A DNA stretch of 64,000 nucleotides from Heloderma charlesbogerti (GCA_026122225.1 JANEZZ010001640.1:118282-182281); one strand, 5' to 3'; shown: positions 1 to 13,575, counted from the first letter of the stretch. The notes: generated from the letters alone by a model not told the origin. A program made the numbers and translations.

Positions 1-533
1 CTTGCTCCTTGGGAGGAAAGCTATGGCCAACCTAGACAGCATAGTAAGAAGCAGAGACATCACCTTGCCGACAAAGGTCCGTCTAATCAAAGCTATGGTT
101 TTCCTAGTAGTAATGTATGGCTGTGAGAGCTGGACTCTAAGGAAGGCTGAGTGCCGAGGAATCGATGCTTTCTAACTGTGGTGCTGGAGAAGACTCTTAC
201 GAGTCCCCTGGACTGCAAGGAGGTCAGATCAGTCAATCCTAAAGGAAATCAACCCTGACTGTTCACTGGAAGGACAGATACTGAAGCTGAAGCTCAAATA
301 TTTTGGCTACCTAATATGAAGAGAAAACTCCCTGGAAAAGACCCTGATGCTGGGAAAGATTGAAGGCAAAAGGAGAAGGGGATGGCAGAGGATGAGATGG
401 CTAGATAGCATCACCGATGCAATGAATATGAACTTGACCACACTCCGGGAGAGAGCGGAGGACAGGAAGACGTGGCGTGCTATGGTCCATGGGGTCACGA
501 AGAGTCGGACACGACTTAACAACTGAACAACAA
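1..533 (+). mobile_element. BovB LINE, 3' portion, cut by window start
   Basis: Homologous to the last ~530 bp of the full-length BovB at 34485-37696. It encodes the C-terminal part of the RT polyprotein in decayed form: the region equivalent to RRIDAFELW is interrupted by a stop near 174. It ends in the family's 3' motif (GAGTCGGACACGACT near 504-518) followed by an AAC/CAA-rich tail. The 5' limit is unknown because the window begins inside the element. Divergence from the other copies (indels, stops, changed codons) marks it as an older, dead copy. Confidence 0.9.
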
Positions 534-604
534 ATGTACTACAAACATGATCCTCAAATCACACTCTGAAACTGTCTCAATAGCCTCAAAGGGATTCTCT
601 AGAA

Positions 605-744
605 CAGCCTTCCCCAACCTGGCTGGTGTCCTCCAGACGTTTTGGACTACAACTCCCAGCTTTCCTCACCATTGCCCATGCTGGCTGAAACTAATGGAAG
701 TTGAAGTCCAAAACATCTATAAGGCACCAGGGTGGAGAAGATAG
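605..744. mobile_element. hAT-like palindromic MITE (family with CAGCCTTCCCCAACC ends)
   Basis: The element starts CAGCCTTCCCCAACCTGG and reads back as an imperfect inverted copy: the centre pairs GGACTACAACTCCCAG with TGGAAGTTGAAGTCC. The same termini occur in the better preserved copy at 31946-32057. Flanking octamers (CTCTAGAA / TTCTACAG) match at only about 5 of 8 bases, so the TSD is weak here. The hAT assignment rests on the sibling copy. Confidence 0.65.
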
Positions 745-745
745 T

Positions 746-2754
746 TCTACAGTATCTAATTTAAGAATTTATCCTAACAGAAAATGTTTTAATAAATTAC
801 TATTAAGTTCCCTTTTTGCTCGGCTGAGAACTCCAATAGTCAAATCAACACTCAGACAAGAGGCTGCATTTCCAAGGCTTTAATTCCATTTACCCTAATG
901 AGGCATACAGAACAGCCTTCAAGGAGTTCAAAGGGAAACTAGGAAAGTTGATCTCCATTTAGGAAAAAGGCAGCAAGCTGTCTTAACTTAAGGGGTGGGA
1001 GGGGAAGATCTCCCCCTCTCCCGTGACACCTCTAGGTGCAACTCTGGACGCTGAGCCAATTGGGCAGAGCGCCAAAGTTCAGCCCCTGCAATTTCCCGCT
1101 TGTGCCTGCGTCTGTGTCTTGCGTCTAAGAGTTCAGGTTGTTCTTCCCTTGCCTCCCCCTGTTCGCTATCACTCCCAGGGATGTGTGTGTGTGTGTGTGG
1201 GGGGGGGGCTCTCCATGCAGCTGTGCCTCTGAAGCCTGGGAAAGTTTCTCCCCCACATGTTGCAGCTCTTCCTCAGGATCTGAGGTACTCTGACACTCTA
1301 TATGCTCAGGGGCAACCCTGACACTGATTGACTCTACAAGTTGCAGCAGTATCAAAATGGTATTTTAAAGGTCTGAAGTCAGTTGGGGAAAGATAGATTT
1401 CCTGGAAGTCCATGGAAGCTTGATTTTCCAGCTAGAGAATAAAAGGAGGATCTCTATTTCTCAAAACAGAATTTGGAGTCACTTGGAAATTGCAGTATTA
1501 CAGAAACTAACAGGCCTGACTACAGCTTCCACCACCCACTTTGCAATGACTGAGTGATATTTGTCAGTATATCCATTTCAATTAAGATAAAAAGTACATT
1601 TTCCAAGTAAATTCATTATTTTGAATTTAATGGGTTTTTTCCATTTTGAATGGGGGATATTTGTGATGGAGATAAGATAATGACTGCGTTGTAGTAAGCC
1701 TCTTTTATACAAGTAAAATTACATGCCTTGCCTACAATCAGCAAATCCCTTTCCAACCAGTAAGGAGAGTTTCAAAAGCTGTGCAGCGCAGCATAAATGG
1801 GCATGAAATTTAGGGGAAGATTAAAAAAGAATGAAGAAGGTGCATACTTCTTTCAGCATAAATAGCCAAATAAAAATATTATTCATAGTCCAGTACAGAA
1901 AAGAACACAAGTGATTAAACTGTTTGCCAGGGACATTTATGATACCAAGATACTGCTTTGTAACAAAATCCTGGAATACTGCAAAAAATTTTGGGAGTTG
2001 GGGTTGTGACTCGTGTGAAAGCAATTATGGCACATAAATGTAAAGACATTTATTTAAGAGGTATTTATTAGGATAAATAATAATATAGATATAAAATATA
2101 TAAATAATCCAACTAACAGAATCGACAACTGTACAAGAGGTAGTATCAACATTTAATATTCTTATGCTTTTGAATCAGCAAATATTTGTATAAGAAGTTA
2201 TATTCTGCACAATGTTCTAATTCTATGGTGAGTGATGGTGAGCATTTATTCTTGCGTAAAGGTTGTGCATAGACATGCATCAGCAAGAGAAGGAATTATA
2301 CATACAAAGTTCTTCATTCTCAATACCTTATCCATCTTCATGCTTTCCAGCACACTGTTGATTAATTTTATCTTAATGATACTGTTAAATTTCTGTTTAA
2401 TACCTCCCCTAGAAGAGGCACATTAAGCCAATGTTTTCTTCACATACTTTCCTGTGGGCTTACTTGGAAACAAACAATGATTTTAGTTCTGGAATTATAT
2501 CAGATGGCAAGAAGTCACCATGATCAGCAACTAAGGGAAAACTATGCCAAAAAAAAAAAAAAAGGAAACCCAAATCAGGACTACACAGCACTAACACTCT
2601 GATGCTCTGGGTGGATCAGATATTCTGCTAAGGAAAAGATGGTTTTGTAGCTCTGACTAAGCAGGCTTATGTCAGAGATACAAAGGTGGCATTGCTCACA
2701 CAAAAACTGAAGTAAAGTCAAGCTTGGCAGTTGGAATTAGAATTGAATCACAAA
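746..2754. other. No gene or classifiable repeat seen
   Basis: Short open frames here lack homology or codon signal I can recognise. A TG/G-rich simple tract lies at about 1181-1208. The rest is AT-rich unique-looking DNA with a poly-A run near 2549-2563. Confidence 0.5.
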
Positions 2755-3090
2755 CTGGGTTCGGAGGATCGCAGGGGTAAAACACTGTGGGTTCTTTCCC
2801 TGCTCCTGGGTGTGCTGATCATGTGACCGTGATTTACATAATTACCCACAATGCAGTATGGGTTGCCATGTCATCTGAACCCAGTGCATGGTGCTGTGGG
2901 AGTGGCTCCTTACCCACCCTACAACCCATGACTTATAGCAGGGGTTGCTGGATGTGACAGAAGCCTTCCCTGCCACATCCCTATAGCCATCCCTGTAATT
3001 ATGCAAATCAGGGTCATATGAGCAGCATATGCAGGGGCAGGGAAAGAACCCACAATGGGTTCTTTCATCTCCATGATCGTCTGAACACAG
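2755..3090. mobile_element. Palindromic MITE, 'GGGTTCAGATGATC' family, copy 1
   Basis: The left end CTGGGTTCGGAGGATC and the inverted right end (reverse complement CTGTGTTCAGACGATC) form terminal inverted repeats. Internal arms repeat the theme: TGTGGGTTCTTTCCCTG at 2788-2804 is inverted by CAGGGAAAGAACCCACA near 3039-3055. There is no coding capacity. The same end motif occurs at 58228. The superfamily was not determined; I could not find a convincing TSD. Confidence 0.6.
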
Positions 3091-3099
3091 CCACAGAAT

Positions 3100-4090
3100 C
3101 AAGGAGCTTTTGGAAGGGCAGTTTATCCTAGACCTGAAGGATGCTGACAGAGATGTTGTGATGCTGCATGTGACTAGTTCCCTATTCAGTCATTCAAAAC
3201 ATTATCTACCCAATCATGCAAGCAGGGGACAGGGCTGTACTGCATAGTCCCACCCCCAACATCACACACATTTCATAGCCTCCCCCTGTCCAAGTGTTTG
3301 CATGTATGGCACAAATGTCTGAAGAATGGAGGCCTACGCCAGGGGGGCCCTACATAATGCCCAGAACATCGGGGCAGGGCTACACAGCATAGCTCCATTC
3401 TCTGTTCACGAGATCAGGTAGGTATATTTTTTGAACAACAAATAGGGCTACAGATGCTTACAGAAGAGTCAACAAGTCTTGTCGGTAGTAAGGACTTCCT
3501 GGATTCTTTGGATCTTTATTCCACTGAAAGTTGTGAAGGAACCATGTAAATACCTGAAGGCTGCAGATACCAGATGCCTCTTTAATCACTAAAAGAAATT
3601 ATAATTGATTGACTGATGTTTCCACCATCTGGTAATTACTGCCTCAGATCAGTGCTTTTCCACTGGTTATACTCATACCACCTGACATACTCTAAAGTAT
3701 CACCACCAGAAAAGCACTGTTCAGTCCATATGTCCTCCTAGGCACTGCAACTGAATTACAGTATAATTCAATGATATGAAACAGTTCAACACCAGGTAAA
3801 AAACAAATTAATTAAAATAAGGTAACGAACATAAAAAGCAGTTGCCTGCAGCAAATCAACCAATTACCCATTCTCATAAGTTGTATAGATCGGGGTGTGG
3901 TCGCCATGTTGCATTTAGAGAATGAAGTCACTACAGGATTCTTATAGATGACATCATTAATTGAGCCAACTCTCATACTTGGCATTATGACCAAGTAAAA
4001 AAAAATGTCAATAGATAGGCTTCATAAAATGAAGGTAACTAAAGTAATTTAATTTACGTTGATTAATACTATGACTGGCTTAGGACACTA
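3100..4090. other. No gene or classifiable repeat seen
   Basis: AT-rich DNA between two palindromic MITEs. No open frame has recognisable similarity, and no RNA-gene promoter boxes or long tandem repeats were noticed. Confidence 0.45.
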
Positions 4091-4091
4091 C

Positions 4092-4388
4092 ACTGCTGTT
4101 TGTTGTGGGTTATTTAACTCATGATGAGCTGTAGCACCTGTGGACACCAGGCTGCATATACAACCCCCATTCAGGGGTTGTCATGTTGTGTGAACCTGGC
4201 GAATGTGGGTTATGCAAATGTTGAAGAGCCCATGGCCTGTTTTAGGGTTATGCGAGCGTTATTTAACCTTCACATAACCCATGCTTGCTGGGTTCGCATG
4301 ACACGACAATCCCTGAGGAGGGGTTGCATATTCAAAATGACAGCTACATACATTAAATAACCCATGGTGGGCTGTCGGGTCATGCAAA
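4092..4388. mobile_element. Palindromic MITE, nested inverted arms, copy 2
   Basis: Two nested inverted repeats are visible. The inner arms run about 54 bp each: the left starts CAACCCCCATTCAGGGGTTG at 4158 and the right is its imperfect reverse complement ending near 4327. The outer arms share GGGTTATTTAA (around 4108 and, inverted, around 4353). The element is entirely non-coding. It resembles the copies at 2755 and 58228 in its GAACCC/GACAACCC vocabulary. Confidence 0.55.
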
Positions 4389-4399
4389 TAGCCCCTTTA

Positions 4400-5630
4400 T
4401 GTCCATTTGCCATTAATTCACCCAGCATAAGCTAGAAAGAAGAAGAGCTGCAAACAGAAACTAATAATGTTTAATAATCTCTTAATTAGAGATGCATATA
4501 AGTTTATGACATACCTGGGTAAAGATATATTTAAAGGTATTGTGGAACAAGAGATGTCCAAGTCATCACAGAAGGTCAATCAGAAACATGCAAAAAAAAA
4601 AAAAAAAGCATATTAGCAACACAGTAATTCACGGTAAGTGAATTCAGGACAGCATCACATGTGCACTTCTAAGTTCCAAACTGTGCTGCCCAGAAATCTG
4701 CATAAACATACACAAAAGTGTGCATTTCTGGAAAATTCTGGAAGCATGCACCACAATGAACATGACACATATATAAAAAAAGCAGCCTTGGATGTTGCAA
4801 GTGCATTTCTAAAGTCAACCTTTGAAATATTGTACTTCAACACACAGAGACATAATGATTATGACATTAATATATACAGAGAGAACATGATAATAGGGCC
4901 TTTATTATGCTGAGTTTGTAATTCAATCAAGATTCTCAAGCAATCACAAATAAATTATATTTCATACTATCCCTCCCCCCACTTTTTAAAAACTAGGCTT
5001 CCATCTCTTTTCTTTATCTTCTTTGAAGCACATTACTTGGAAACACATTTGCATTCTGCTATGCTATACACACCGTGGAACATTTGACTGTTTCGGTTGT
5101 TCCATAAGCACATTAAAACAATGCAGCTTGTTTCATGAGAAAACACATGAGAAGATATTCGATTAAGATCCATTCATTCAACAGACAATTCTCTGGCCTG
5201 GGCTTGCTATCCAACATGATCAAAGACAACTACCAGCTGAGCATTGTTTAAGCATACACAAGCCTACAGTGACCAGGATTCACAGTTCTCCCAAATAATA
5301 CGTGACCAACTGTTAGTCAGACAAACTGTTCCTGAGAAACTGGCATGCCACATCACTTGCACTGAGCTATAGTTACAGTGTCATATGTTGCATGCCATGA
5401 ATTGAGACTGAAGCTCTTTAGCTATCTGTCTGTGTGACAATATGGCCTCGAGGGGACAGCAGAAGAATGCAAGTTGGGTCCAAAGTAATTAGCAGCAATA
5501 TAAGGAATACGGATAAGAAGCAACAAACTTGTACTGATGATGATCTTGACTCAGGGTGATACTATGTCATGGTGTTATACAAGGATGGCTGTAGGCAAAT
5601 GAAAATAATTGAAGACATGTGAAGAAGCAA
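4400..5630. other. No gene or classifiable repeat seen
   Basis: AT-rich DNA with a poly-A run near 4591-4606 and one near 4777. Short open frames on both strands look like chance. Confidence 0.45.
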
Positions 5631-5633
5631 TTA

Positions 5634-5753
5634 AAGGTGCATTCCTATGCATGTTCAGTCAGAAGAAAGTCCTACAACTTCCAACATGCTGGCTGGGGAA
5701 TATTGGGAGTTGCAAGACTTTTTTCTGTCTAAACATACATAGGATTGCACCCT
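5634..5753. mobile_element. Palindromic TTAA-type MITE
   Basis: The left end GGTGCATTCCTATGCATG and the right end (ATAGGATTGCACCC) are inverted copies. The arms continue through CAGAAGAAAGTCCTAC / its inverted counterpart, so most of the 120 bp can fold on itself. The left flank is TTAA and the right flank TAAA. A shorter 60-bp relative lies at 29356-29410. Confidence 0.65.
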
Positions 5754-5759
5754 AAAAAT

Positions 5760-8700
5760 GCTTAGGAGCAATATTCTCAGTATTTTCCCTAAACTTAAGC
5801 AGGCTTGTGTATCTTTTACAGCATAAAAAATTAATTGCTGTAAAAATAGAGAAGTATATGGACCATACTTTTAAGGAGCAAGATGCAGATTGGCAAGACT
5901 CGGGTACCCCTTCCAAGAGGCTCCACATTTTCATATGCAGCAGTAATGCCCTACCAGTGGAGCAAGGAGAAATACAGGTAGGATCTACATCTATAAACCT
6001 GCCTACTGTCCCAAGTGTTGGGAGGAACAAACTAACTAGGCAAAACCATGGCCCTTATCCTCGGCCCACAATTGAGTGTGGCACTGATGTTTATTGATTA
6101 TTTGTATGTATAGAAGTGTACTGTATATGTATCATGTCTGTATTTTGCTTTTAAAAATTAATTTGCAAAGTGGTGTACACTGTTAGGACCAACCAAAACC
6201 AATAAACAACAACATTAAAAAAAGCAGAATTAAAGTAAGTTTATTGAATGGCCTCAAAGGCAAAGCCACACACTTGACAGCTAGCTGCCCCCCACCTCAG
6301 TTTCTAAAAACCAGTCAGTGATGAGGCAAACTCAAAAAGCAGTCAGTGATGAGGCAAACATTATAGGGGTGACTACTGAGAAGGCACATTGCAGGGGTGA
6401 CTACTAATGCTGCCAGTGGAGGGGAGTGAGGCAGGGTCTATCAGGCCTTCGTGCGTTTAATCCAGTATCCTAACAGTACCTATGTACAGCCCGTGTCAAA
6501 TTTCTGGCCACACAGCAGATGAGGGGGCTGACTGACCACCCTGCTGTACCAAGAACAATATGGAATCTGGGCACAACCCTCCCTCCAGAAACATCATGCC
6601 ATGTCATATCTTTTATAGGTGGTAACTTCTTCTTGCATTCTCTGCTAAGTGGAAGCCTCCCACACAGATATGCGGTGAGGTGGGATGGCTTATCAGAAGG
6701 TAACGCAATTATATAATAACAGTCATTATACATCAACAGTAACTCTGGAGATGGCTTCAGGCATTCTGCCAAAGCAGCTACAAGCATGAACAACTCATTT
6801 CTTCCATCACATGAAGGAACTGGGAATATGTATACCATTTCTGTAAAGTTGCACAAAATGGAAATGTGTGTTCAAAAATGTGTACATTTTACCACCCTGT
6901 ACACAAGACTTGAAAGTGGTAGAGTAAGTATGCATCGATTATGTTTACTTGGTCAAGTGACCATCTAAAACCACTCAAAGAGGAAGCAAGTTAATAAGGG
7001 AATAAAGAAAATACTACATTTTTTGCAAATAATTTTCAAAAGTAACTGGCAATTGGAAGGACCAGATTTGGATGAGATTAACAGGTTTTAAACAAGAGAC
7101 CTCTCATGCTCTGACTTGGAATTCTAATGTCTTCAAGGAAAGGTACTAATATGTAGCCATATGTAGCAAAATGGAAAACCTTCTGCCAAGACATTTATGA
7201 AGACTCTGGAATTACGCCAATTACGTCCTCTCTGTCAAGCAGCTAGTTTACAGAGACATTTGCTGGAGAAATAAATCTGCATTTTCTTTGAAGCCTGATA
7301 TATATTTTTTGTAGTGAGGGTGGGGATGGGTGAATTGTTAAAAGAATTCAAATGACAAAGTTGTCTGGGAAGAGTGGAGATGAATCAAAATCCATAGAAA
7401 TTGCTACTGATCAAATGTGTGCTCAGTGTAACAGACAGATATCCAACAACAAAAAAGAAAAAATATTAAGGGACATTTTTTCAACACCAGCATTAACAAC
7501 TTTGATAATGGCCATTTGTCTGTCTGTCTTATTTGCGGTTTAGTTACAGCAGTGACAATAACTGGTATTTAAAACAGGAGAGGGCGGAGAGTCAAGTTTC
7601 TTTCTGCATACATTCTTACTTCCCTCTCCTCCTCAGCACCTCCCAACAACATAGTATGCACTATTTTTAGAGGATATGTATGGTAATAAGCCAAGCAGGT
7701 GCTGACATTCCAAATATAACAACTCTAGTACATGAAAATTGTCCATATGTAAAATCTCCAAGCCCACATAAGATGCACACATGTGCGTGCGCGCGCGCAC
7801 ACACACACATAGAGTTTCACTGCTAGAGAGAGCCAGTATTCATATTTTGGCAAGCAAATGAGAAAGAGCTGGAAACAATCAAACCTGGCAAAGAAAATCA
7901 CACAGTATAAACTAAAAATATCAAAATTACTTAACAAAAGAAGAGGGGGATAGTCTTTCATCTCCAGTCCATAACGGTAATGATGCAAAGCTGCTAATGT
8001 TTGATGTATCATCACTGGCCTCATATGCTATATTACTATATCAGCTCATGGGACAAATCACTGCTAATTACACCCCTGATTACTACTTCAAGTCTCCCAA
8101 GGCTTGTGAAATGTACATCTTCCAAGAGCTTGGCATTCACCTCAATGTTTAGTTATAATATACAAAATTGTACTGACGTACAAAAACAAACACCCAGCAT
8201 TTCCAGTGCTCTTTGGCCCGTAGCAACAGGTTTAAAGAGAAAACTCTGCAACATGTTTAGTAAATCACACGCCTTAAAAAGTATGCATTTTTTTTAACCC
8301 ACACACATCCCGCTTTAAAAGCAAATACCCTACTTTCCTCAGCCTAGCACTTAGGGCACAGATGTACAGTGTGGCTTCCTCAGTTTGAGGATGGCTTTGC
8401 ATGCAAATATACTTGTTGTCTTCCACTGAAATGTCCTCCAATAATGACATCCAGATATATGGAAGAAAACCACGGTGAAATCAGAACGTATATAGTGGTG
8501 GTAACAACCTTCCATTGTATGCCTACCCACAGTTTTCAAGTGTCTGTATTATGGCATGAAGAGAAGTGCCTTGCCACCAGAGAAACATGAAAACAGAGAA
8601 TTTGGGTAAGCAATTGTTCTACATATCTGCCTTTCTCACCTCTCTTGGATTTCCAGATTGGCATAATGATAGGCATATGCGCATAGTTGCATAACCCTAA

Positions 8701-9230
8701 CAGTAGGCAAGGGATATGAAGACTAAAACATTCCCTTTGAGATTTGAAAATGTTCTCAGGCTTGCATAGTACGCATATATTGTTAAGTGCAAATATCACT
8801 AGGACTTACTTGCTTTGTGATATGCAAATACTCCCATAGATCAGTCTTTTCATAATGGCAGATAATTACCCGTAACCAAAAGCAAGGTGAAAAGATAGAA
8901 ATCTATCATATATTTATCTCCTAAAGTTCATCTCTTAAAAATGCATTCTTAATATCTCCAAACATCCATTGTGGGGCAAAGGAATAAGGAGTCAGACACC
9001 CCAAATACTGAATTAAACAGGTCAAAGAACTATCTGTAGAGCTAGCTAACAGAGATGTACAGATACACTGGCATAGTCAGCCACACAAGTTTTGCACAAC
9101 ACAGTTTATCTGATGAATTGCAGGGAGAGGTAGGTTCCCCACTGATGACACCAAAACCTCTGCTGGTTTTACTGTATATTCACTACCAGAAAATAAAAGT
9201 CCCACTCAAGTACCCTGCCACCACTACCCC
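5760..9230. other. No gene seen; short direct duplications near 6310-6400
   Basis: Mostly AT-rich DNA. At about 6315-6359 the phrase CAGTCAGTGATGAGGCAAAC occurs twice in direct orientation, followed by GGGGTGACTACT twice (about 6366 and 6395); these are small tandem duplications. A (GC/AC)n simple tract lies at about 7786-7810. The 128-codon minus-strand open frame at 6470-6856 resembles no family I know. Confidence 0.45.
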
Positions 9231-9234
9231 ATCA

Positions 9235-9694
9235 AGGCCCAGCCTGAGGCATATTGCCACCTCAAGCAGGTGCCACCGCTCCACTTCTTCTGGTTGGTGG
9301 CAAGTGGGCAGGCGGCAGCTTCCCCTTCCCTTCTCCGGGTAGTATCCAAATGGGGCACTGAGTGCACTCTCCAGTGCCGGTATGCCCACAGTCAGTGCCC
9401 CATTTGGATACTATCCCCACTCCCCTGCCTGCTCACTTGCCAACCAGGCGGCTGCAAGGCTCCTGCAAGAGAAGTCCTCTCACAATATTTCGGCTGACTC
9501 TCACAGGAGACCCACTGCTGGGGCAGAAAGTAAGTGTGGCCAGCTGGCTGGCAAGCAAATAGGGGAGAGGGAGGAGGAGGAAGGAGCAGCGGGGGGGGGG
9601 CTTTCTGTGGGGAGAGCAGCACAATTCGCTACTCTTTCTGCTCTGTCGCCTGATATGGGCACATGACCCCATGTCATGGTAGGGCCAGCCCTGA
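9235..9694. mobile_element. MITE with AGGCCCAGCCTGAGG / AGGGCCAGCCCTGA ends
   Basis: Starts AGGCCCAGCCTGAGGC and ends with the inverted-looking TAGGGCCAGCCCTGA. The ends are shared with the copy at 11309-11590. It contains a perfect 22-bp inverted repeat (9340-9361 and 9392-9413) separated by 30 bp. The interior is GC-rich and includes a G10 tract at about 9591-9600. Non-coding. Confidence 0.5.
9340..9413. repeat. Perfect 22-bp inverted repeat, 30-bp spacer
   Basis: The left arm TAGTATCCAAATGGGGCACT plus GA at 9340-9361 is exactly inverted at 9392-9413. It can form a stem-loop or cruciform and lies inside the MITE at 9235-9694. Confidence 0.9.
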
Positions 9695-9699
9695 CCCCA

Positions 9700-11300
9700 T
9701 CTCATGGAAATAGCCCTCCCGGGTACCTGTTCAGACCCCTCCCCCTCTCCATATTCCATGTCTGCAACAGTCCTGACCCCATTCCAGAAAACAAACATCC
9801 TAGGGAAGGTGAATATGTTGCCTCCTTCCACCAACTGATTCCACATCTAAGCAGGAATCAGGCTTAAATGAGCGCAGTTCCCAACTTAAATTCCATAAAA
9901 CCCTCAGGATAAGACATGAGAATGTGGGTGATCCAGTCCCAAAGCCTCGCTAACAAGCCAAGCTCTAGGTCTGAATCTTCACTCATGCTTCCTAAAACTT
10001 CCCCCCTGGAGACAACTTCCACAGACAGAGGGGTCCAATAACACCTTCTCAAACAGCTGATCTTGTACATATGAAGATGTCTAGCAATTCTACCGAAACA
10101 TACGTACAACTGGAAACATGGCCCCATTAGTAGATCTTTTGTTCCTAAACATAATTGCTTTGATACATAGCTTATTCCTCTTAGCACTTTGGCAGAAACA
10201 ATTTGAGGGAAATTTATTGTTAACAGATTAGTGCTGGAAATTTAACAGAAAACACAAATCTTCTCCAGATTTAGAGAGAGTCAAATTCTGGTACTTTTCT
10301 TGCATTCTTCCCAACACAAGTATTTATGGTAGAGAGCAAAAACAGCCATCTACCAAACAATGTCTAAACTATAACTCTTTACTTTATCCTGCACCTGTTT
10401 TGTAAAGTATATACAAATTATTGCATTCTGCCACTCTGGATGCATGCTTTGTCAGCAAAATGATGACTGCTTTTCAGAAGCAGTTAAGAAAATAACATGT
10501 ACCGTCCCCTCACAAGCCTGTCCTTTTAACCCTATTTGATTTACCACCCTCAAATCAGAGATAACCAACCAGAGAAGTCAGCCTGAACAAAAACGCTTTC
10601 CTCCATAACTACAGAGGGCAAGGAGACAATAAATATCTTGATCCTCATTAATCACTTCAAAATGCATCTTAAAATTAATTGTGAAGTCCATGAACACTGA
10701 TGGCACAGGAATATTTTATAATAATTTTAAAATATAAATGTATTTTACAACACCTCAGACTTAAACATAATGGATTACTCAGAAACGGAGCAGATTAATA
10801 CATAAGCTCCAGGGATGCTAGCAGCAGAGCAAGCATCTGAACAAACACACCCCACAATCACTTGTGGCAACAGATCAACTGACATCATGCAGATCTACCA
10901 ACTGGCTTTGCTTTTAAAGAAATAATTTCAAGAAAGACACAGTGAAACAGCACTAATGAAAGGGTTGTACATAAGAAATCCTTTCTAAATAAATATAAGA
11001 GGACATTTTGTAATCCATTAGAAAACATGTTAGACAAGAACAGCATCTTCCTTCTAAATCACACCACCCCACCACAATAATGAACAGCAACAACAACAAC
11101 AAAAAAACAACTCTTGGATAGACTGCCTGGGAGCATTGTTCAAGTTTCATGTCTTTCTCTAGCCCACTGTGGAAAACACTGCTTTTACTGTTTGTTGTGG
11201 CAGAAGCCACCATTTTGCATACAGACTTCTAAACATAGGTTGAGCGGTGTCTCAAATGGGATTTTCCACTTGCTCTTGATGAGTAATACAGGACCAAACT
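9700..11300. other. No gene or classifiable repeat seen
   Basis: AT-rich DNA with short CAA-type simple repeats near 11086-11100. Open frames here are short and unlike known proteins. Confidence 0.4.
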
Positions 11301-11308
11301 CCACATTT

Positions 11309-11590
11309 GGGCCGGCTCAAGATATTTTGCTGCCCGAGGCAAATAACAAGATTTCACTTGTTACCCATTCTATCATCTACAAAAGCTGACTAGATTGGAA
11401 AATTTATCACTCTTCAGCACTGACGATGGGACAGCGTTCTACATTTCACCTGAAGGCAGCAAGCTCACTTAGGGGGCATAGAACAGGCCACATGGCACAC
11501 AGCTCTCTCCTCCAACACCTTGCTGCCACCTCCCAGCATCCGTTGCCTAAGACAACTGCTTCATTCTGCCTAATGGTAGGGCCGGTCCTG
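11309..11590. mobile_element. MITE with GGGCCGGC termini
   Basis: Begins GGGCCGGCTCAAGATATTT and ends GGTAGGGCCGGTCCT, giving short imperfect inverted ends. TTTTGCTGCCCGAGGCAAA near the left end is mirrored by GTTGCCTAAGACAACTGC near the right end. The same left-end vocabulary is seen as a fragment near 25928-25970 (TTTTGCTGCCTGAAGCAAA). Confidence 0.55.
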
Positions 11591-11599
11591 ATTACTTTT

Positions 11600-13575
11600 A
11601 ATATGTAGCATGCAGCTATGACAGTAGCATTATTGCCACTGCACAGAAGTCTGGGACAATGCAGCCCAGTGGCAGTCTGGAGGGCCCCCGAACAATATAA
11701 AATAGGTGGTGGCATGGCACTGGGAAGCCACTGCATTCACAGCACTGCACTAGCAACCAAAGCTGCAGCCATGTGCCGTTTTAACTGAAATAATTTCCTC
11801 CAGAGCAAGAGAGGCAACCATGTGGGGATACATGGACAATAAGGGCACTGTAACAACAAAGAGGCAATCTAAGCCACCTCACAGGCCCCCATTGGCTCTA
11901 TGCCTCAAATGATTGAGCCTGATTGGGTGAGGTTTCTGCCATTCTTGGTCTGGGGAAAACTACTTCAATTAAAAGGGTGCATTGCTACAGCCTTGGCTGC
12001 CAACACAGTTCTTTTCTTCACAATGAGTGCCAACAGGCATTAGCCCTGCCCATCAGGTAGCCAGGCAGGTGTGGGAGGTAGACCACCACCCCTGCCCTCC
12101 ACCCCCATCACGTTAAAAGGGGAAAAATTGTGGAACAGGCCAGCAAAAGGCAGCACCAAGGTTAAAAACTAAGCAGCCAGTGTCTAGAGGTGGTCAGTGT
12201 AGGGGATCCCTCCAGAAGACATGGCCCCTGGGGAACCCTCAAACCTGGAACCACCACTGGAAGCAAACCCTGTACAGGATACATCATCAAGAGGTGGCGC
12301 CGGAAGCACAGTCCTACTCCAACCTCCATAATTATATGCATGTGAAGAGTGTGTGCGTGTGTCCATGTATGCATAGACACACATATGCAAATGCTCTGTT
12401 TCTCTCAGCTCCGCTTCACATAGCCCAATTTCCTACCACCAAATAGTAGCAGAGACATTACTACACAATGGGGGGAAATGGTTATATAAATCCTCCCTTA
12501 GTCTTTACCTGAAATATAAATAGAGCCCTTGTAAACAACTGTCACTTAATCAAATTCATACAAGTTGAGCATTCCACCAGGTGGAGAGCAGATCCTTATA
12601 CATGGAGAAATCTGGCAACCTTTACAAAATAGCAACTGAAAACACTGAGCTCTCTGAGTTCAAGAAATTCCTCTGGTTCCTGTTACTAGTGTTTAACTAT
12701 GCTACAAGATCCTGAGTTTTGACATTTTAAGTTGTATTTCCTTTCTTCTATTAAGTTCAGAAGATAAACAATAAAGATAATGTGAGAATTTTAAACATTA
12801 CCTATAAACAACAGAAAAAGCACCTTTCAAATGAAAATGAGGTAAATACTGTGAACTAGTTACAGGGAGAAAGTAATCCAAAGTAATACATGCATATCCT
12901 GTCAATGTCATTGGAAGAACTAATACTGTTCCCTCTCAATAGTTTTACAGAATCTGCCACAGCCAAGTTGGTATATTATATAAATCATGAAGGACAAACA
13001 ATGCAGAAAGAGACAACATTGGACCTTTTTTGGAAATATAAACTTCAAGATGACTTTCAGGACTTTATTAACTTTTCTCCTTGATTTAATGTGAATGTTT
13101 TCTATTTTTAATTAGGTAATAGCTAATACTAATTTGTATGTTTTCTAACTTTTGTATATAACATGGCTTAAATCTTAACTTATTGGCTAGGATCTTTTCC
13201 CTTCCCTTCTGAAAATAAACCTGCTGCTACTCCAGAAAAAAACAGCATACAAGTAGCTCCTAGCAAGGTTCTAAAACCCATTAACCTCTTGCGCTGTTCA
13301 CGCACTGAACATCTTCTAGGGAATCTTGCAAAATATAGGATATGTGCCTACATTACAGCAATTTAAAAAAAAACAAAGGGGAAGCATTTCATTGTTTCCA
13401 ATAATCAAAATAAAGTCTGCTCACTCTCTTTTCTTATGAGTTTTAAAATCAATTTTTCATCTTTTCATCAATTTTTTTAATCTGTTTTTTATCTATTACT
13501 TTCAGCTACTATTCCTCTCCCCAGCCTTCAGAAAAAGATACTCAATATCAAACTCAATGTAACTGAATTCATATC
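11600..13575. other. No gene or classifiable repeat seen
   Basis: Moderately GC-rich to 12450, then AT-rich. No long repeat, RNA gene or convincing exon noticed. Confidence 0.4.

Noticed and set aside
6470..6856. 128-codon minus-strand open frame
   Set aside because: No recognisable domain, low-complexity cues absent but composition ordinary; a frame of this length is expected by chance in 64 kb.
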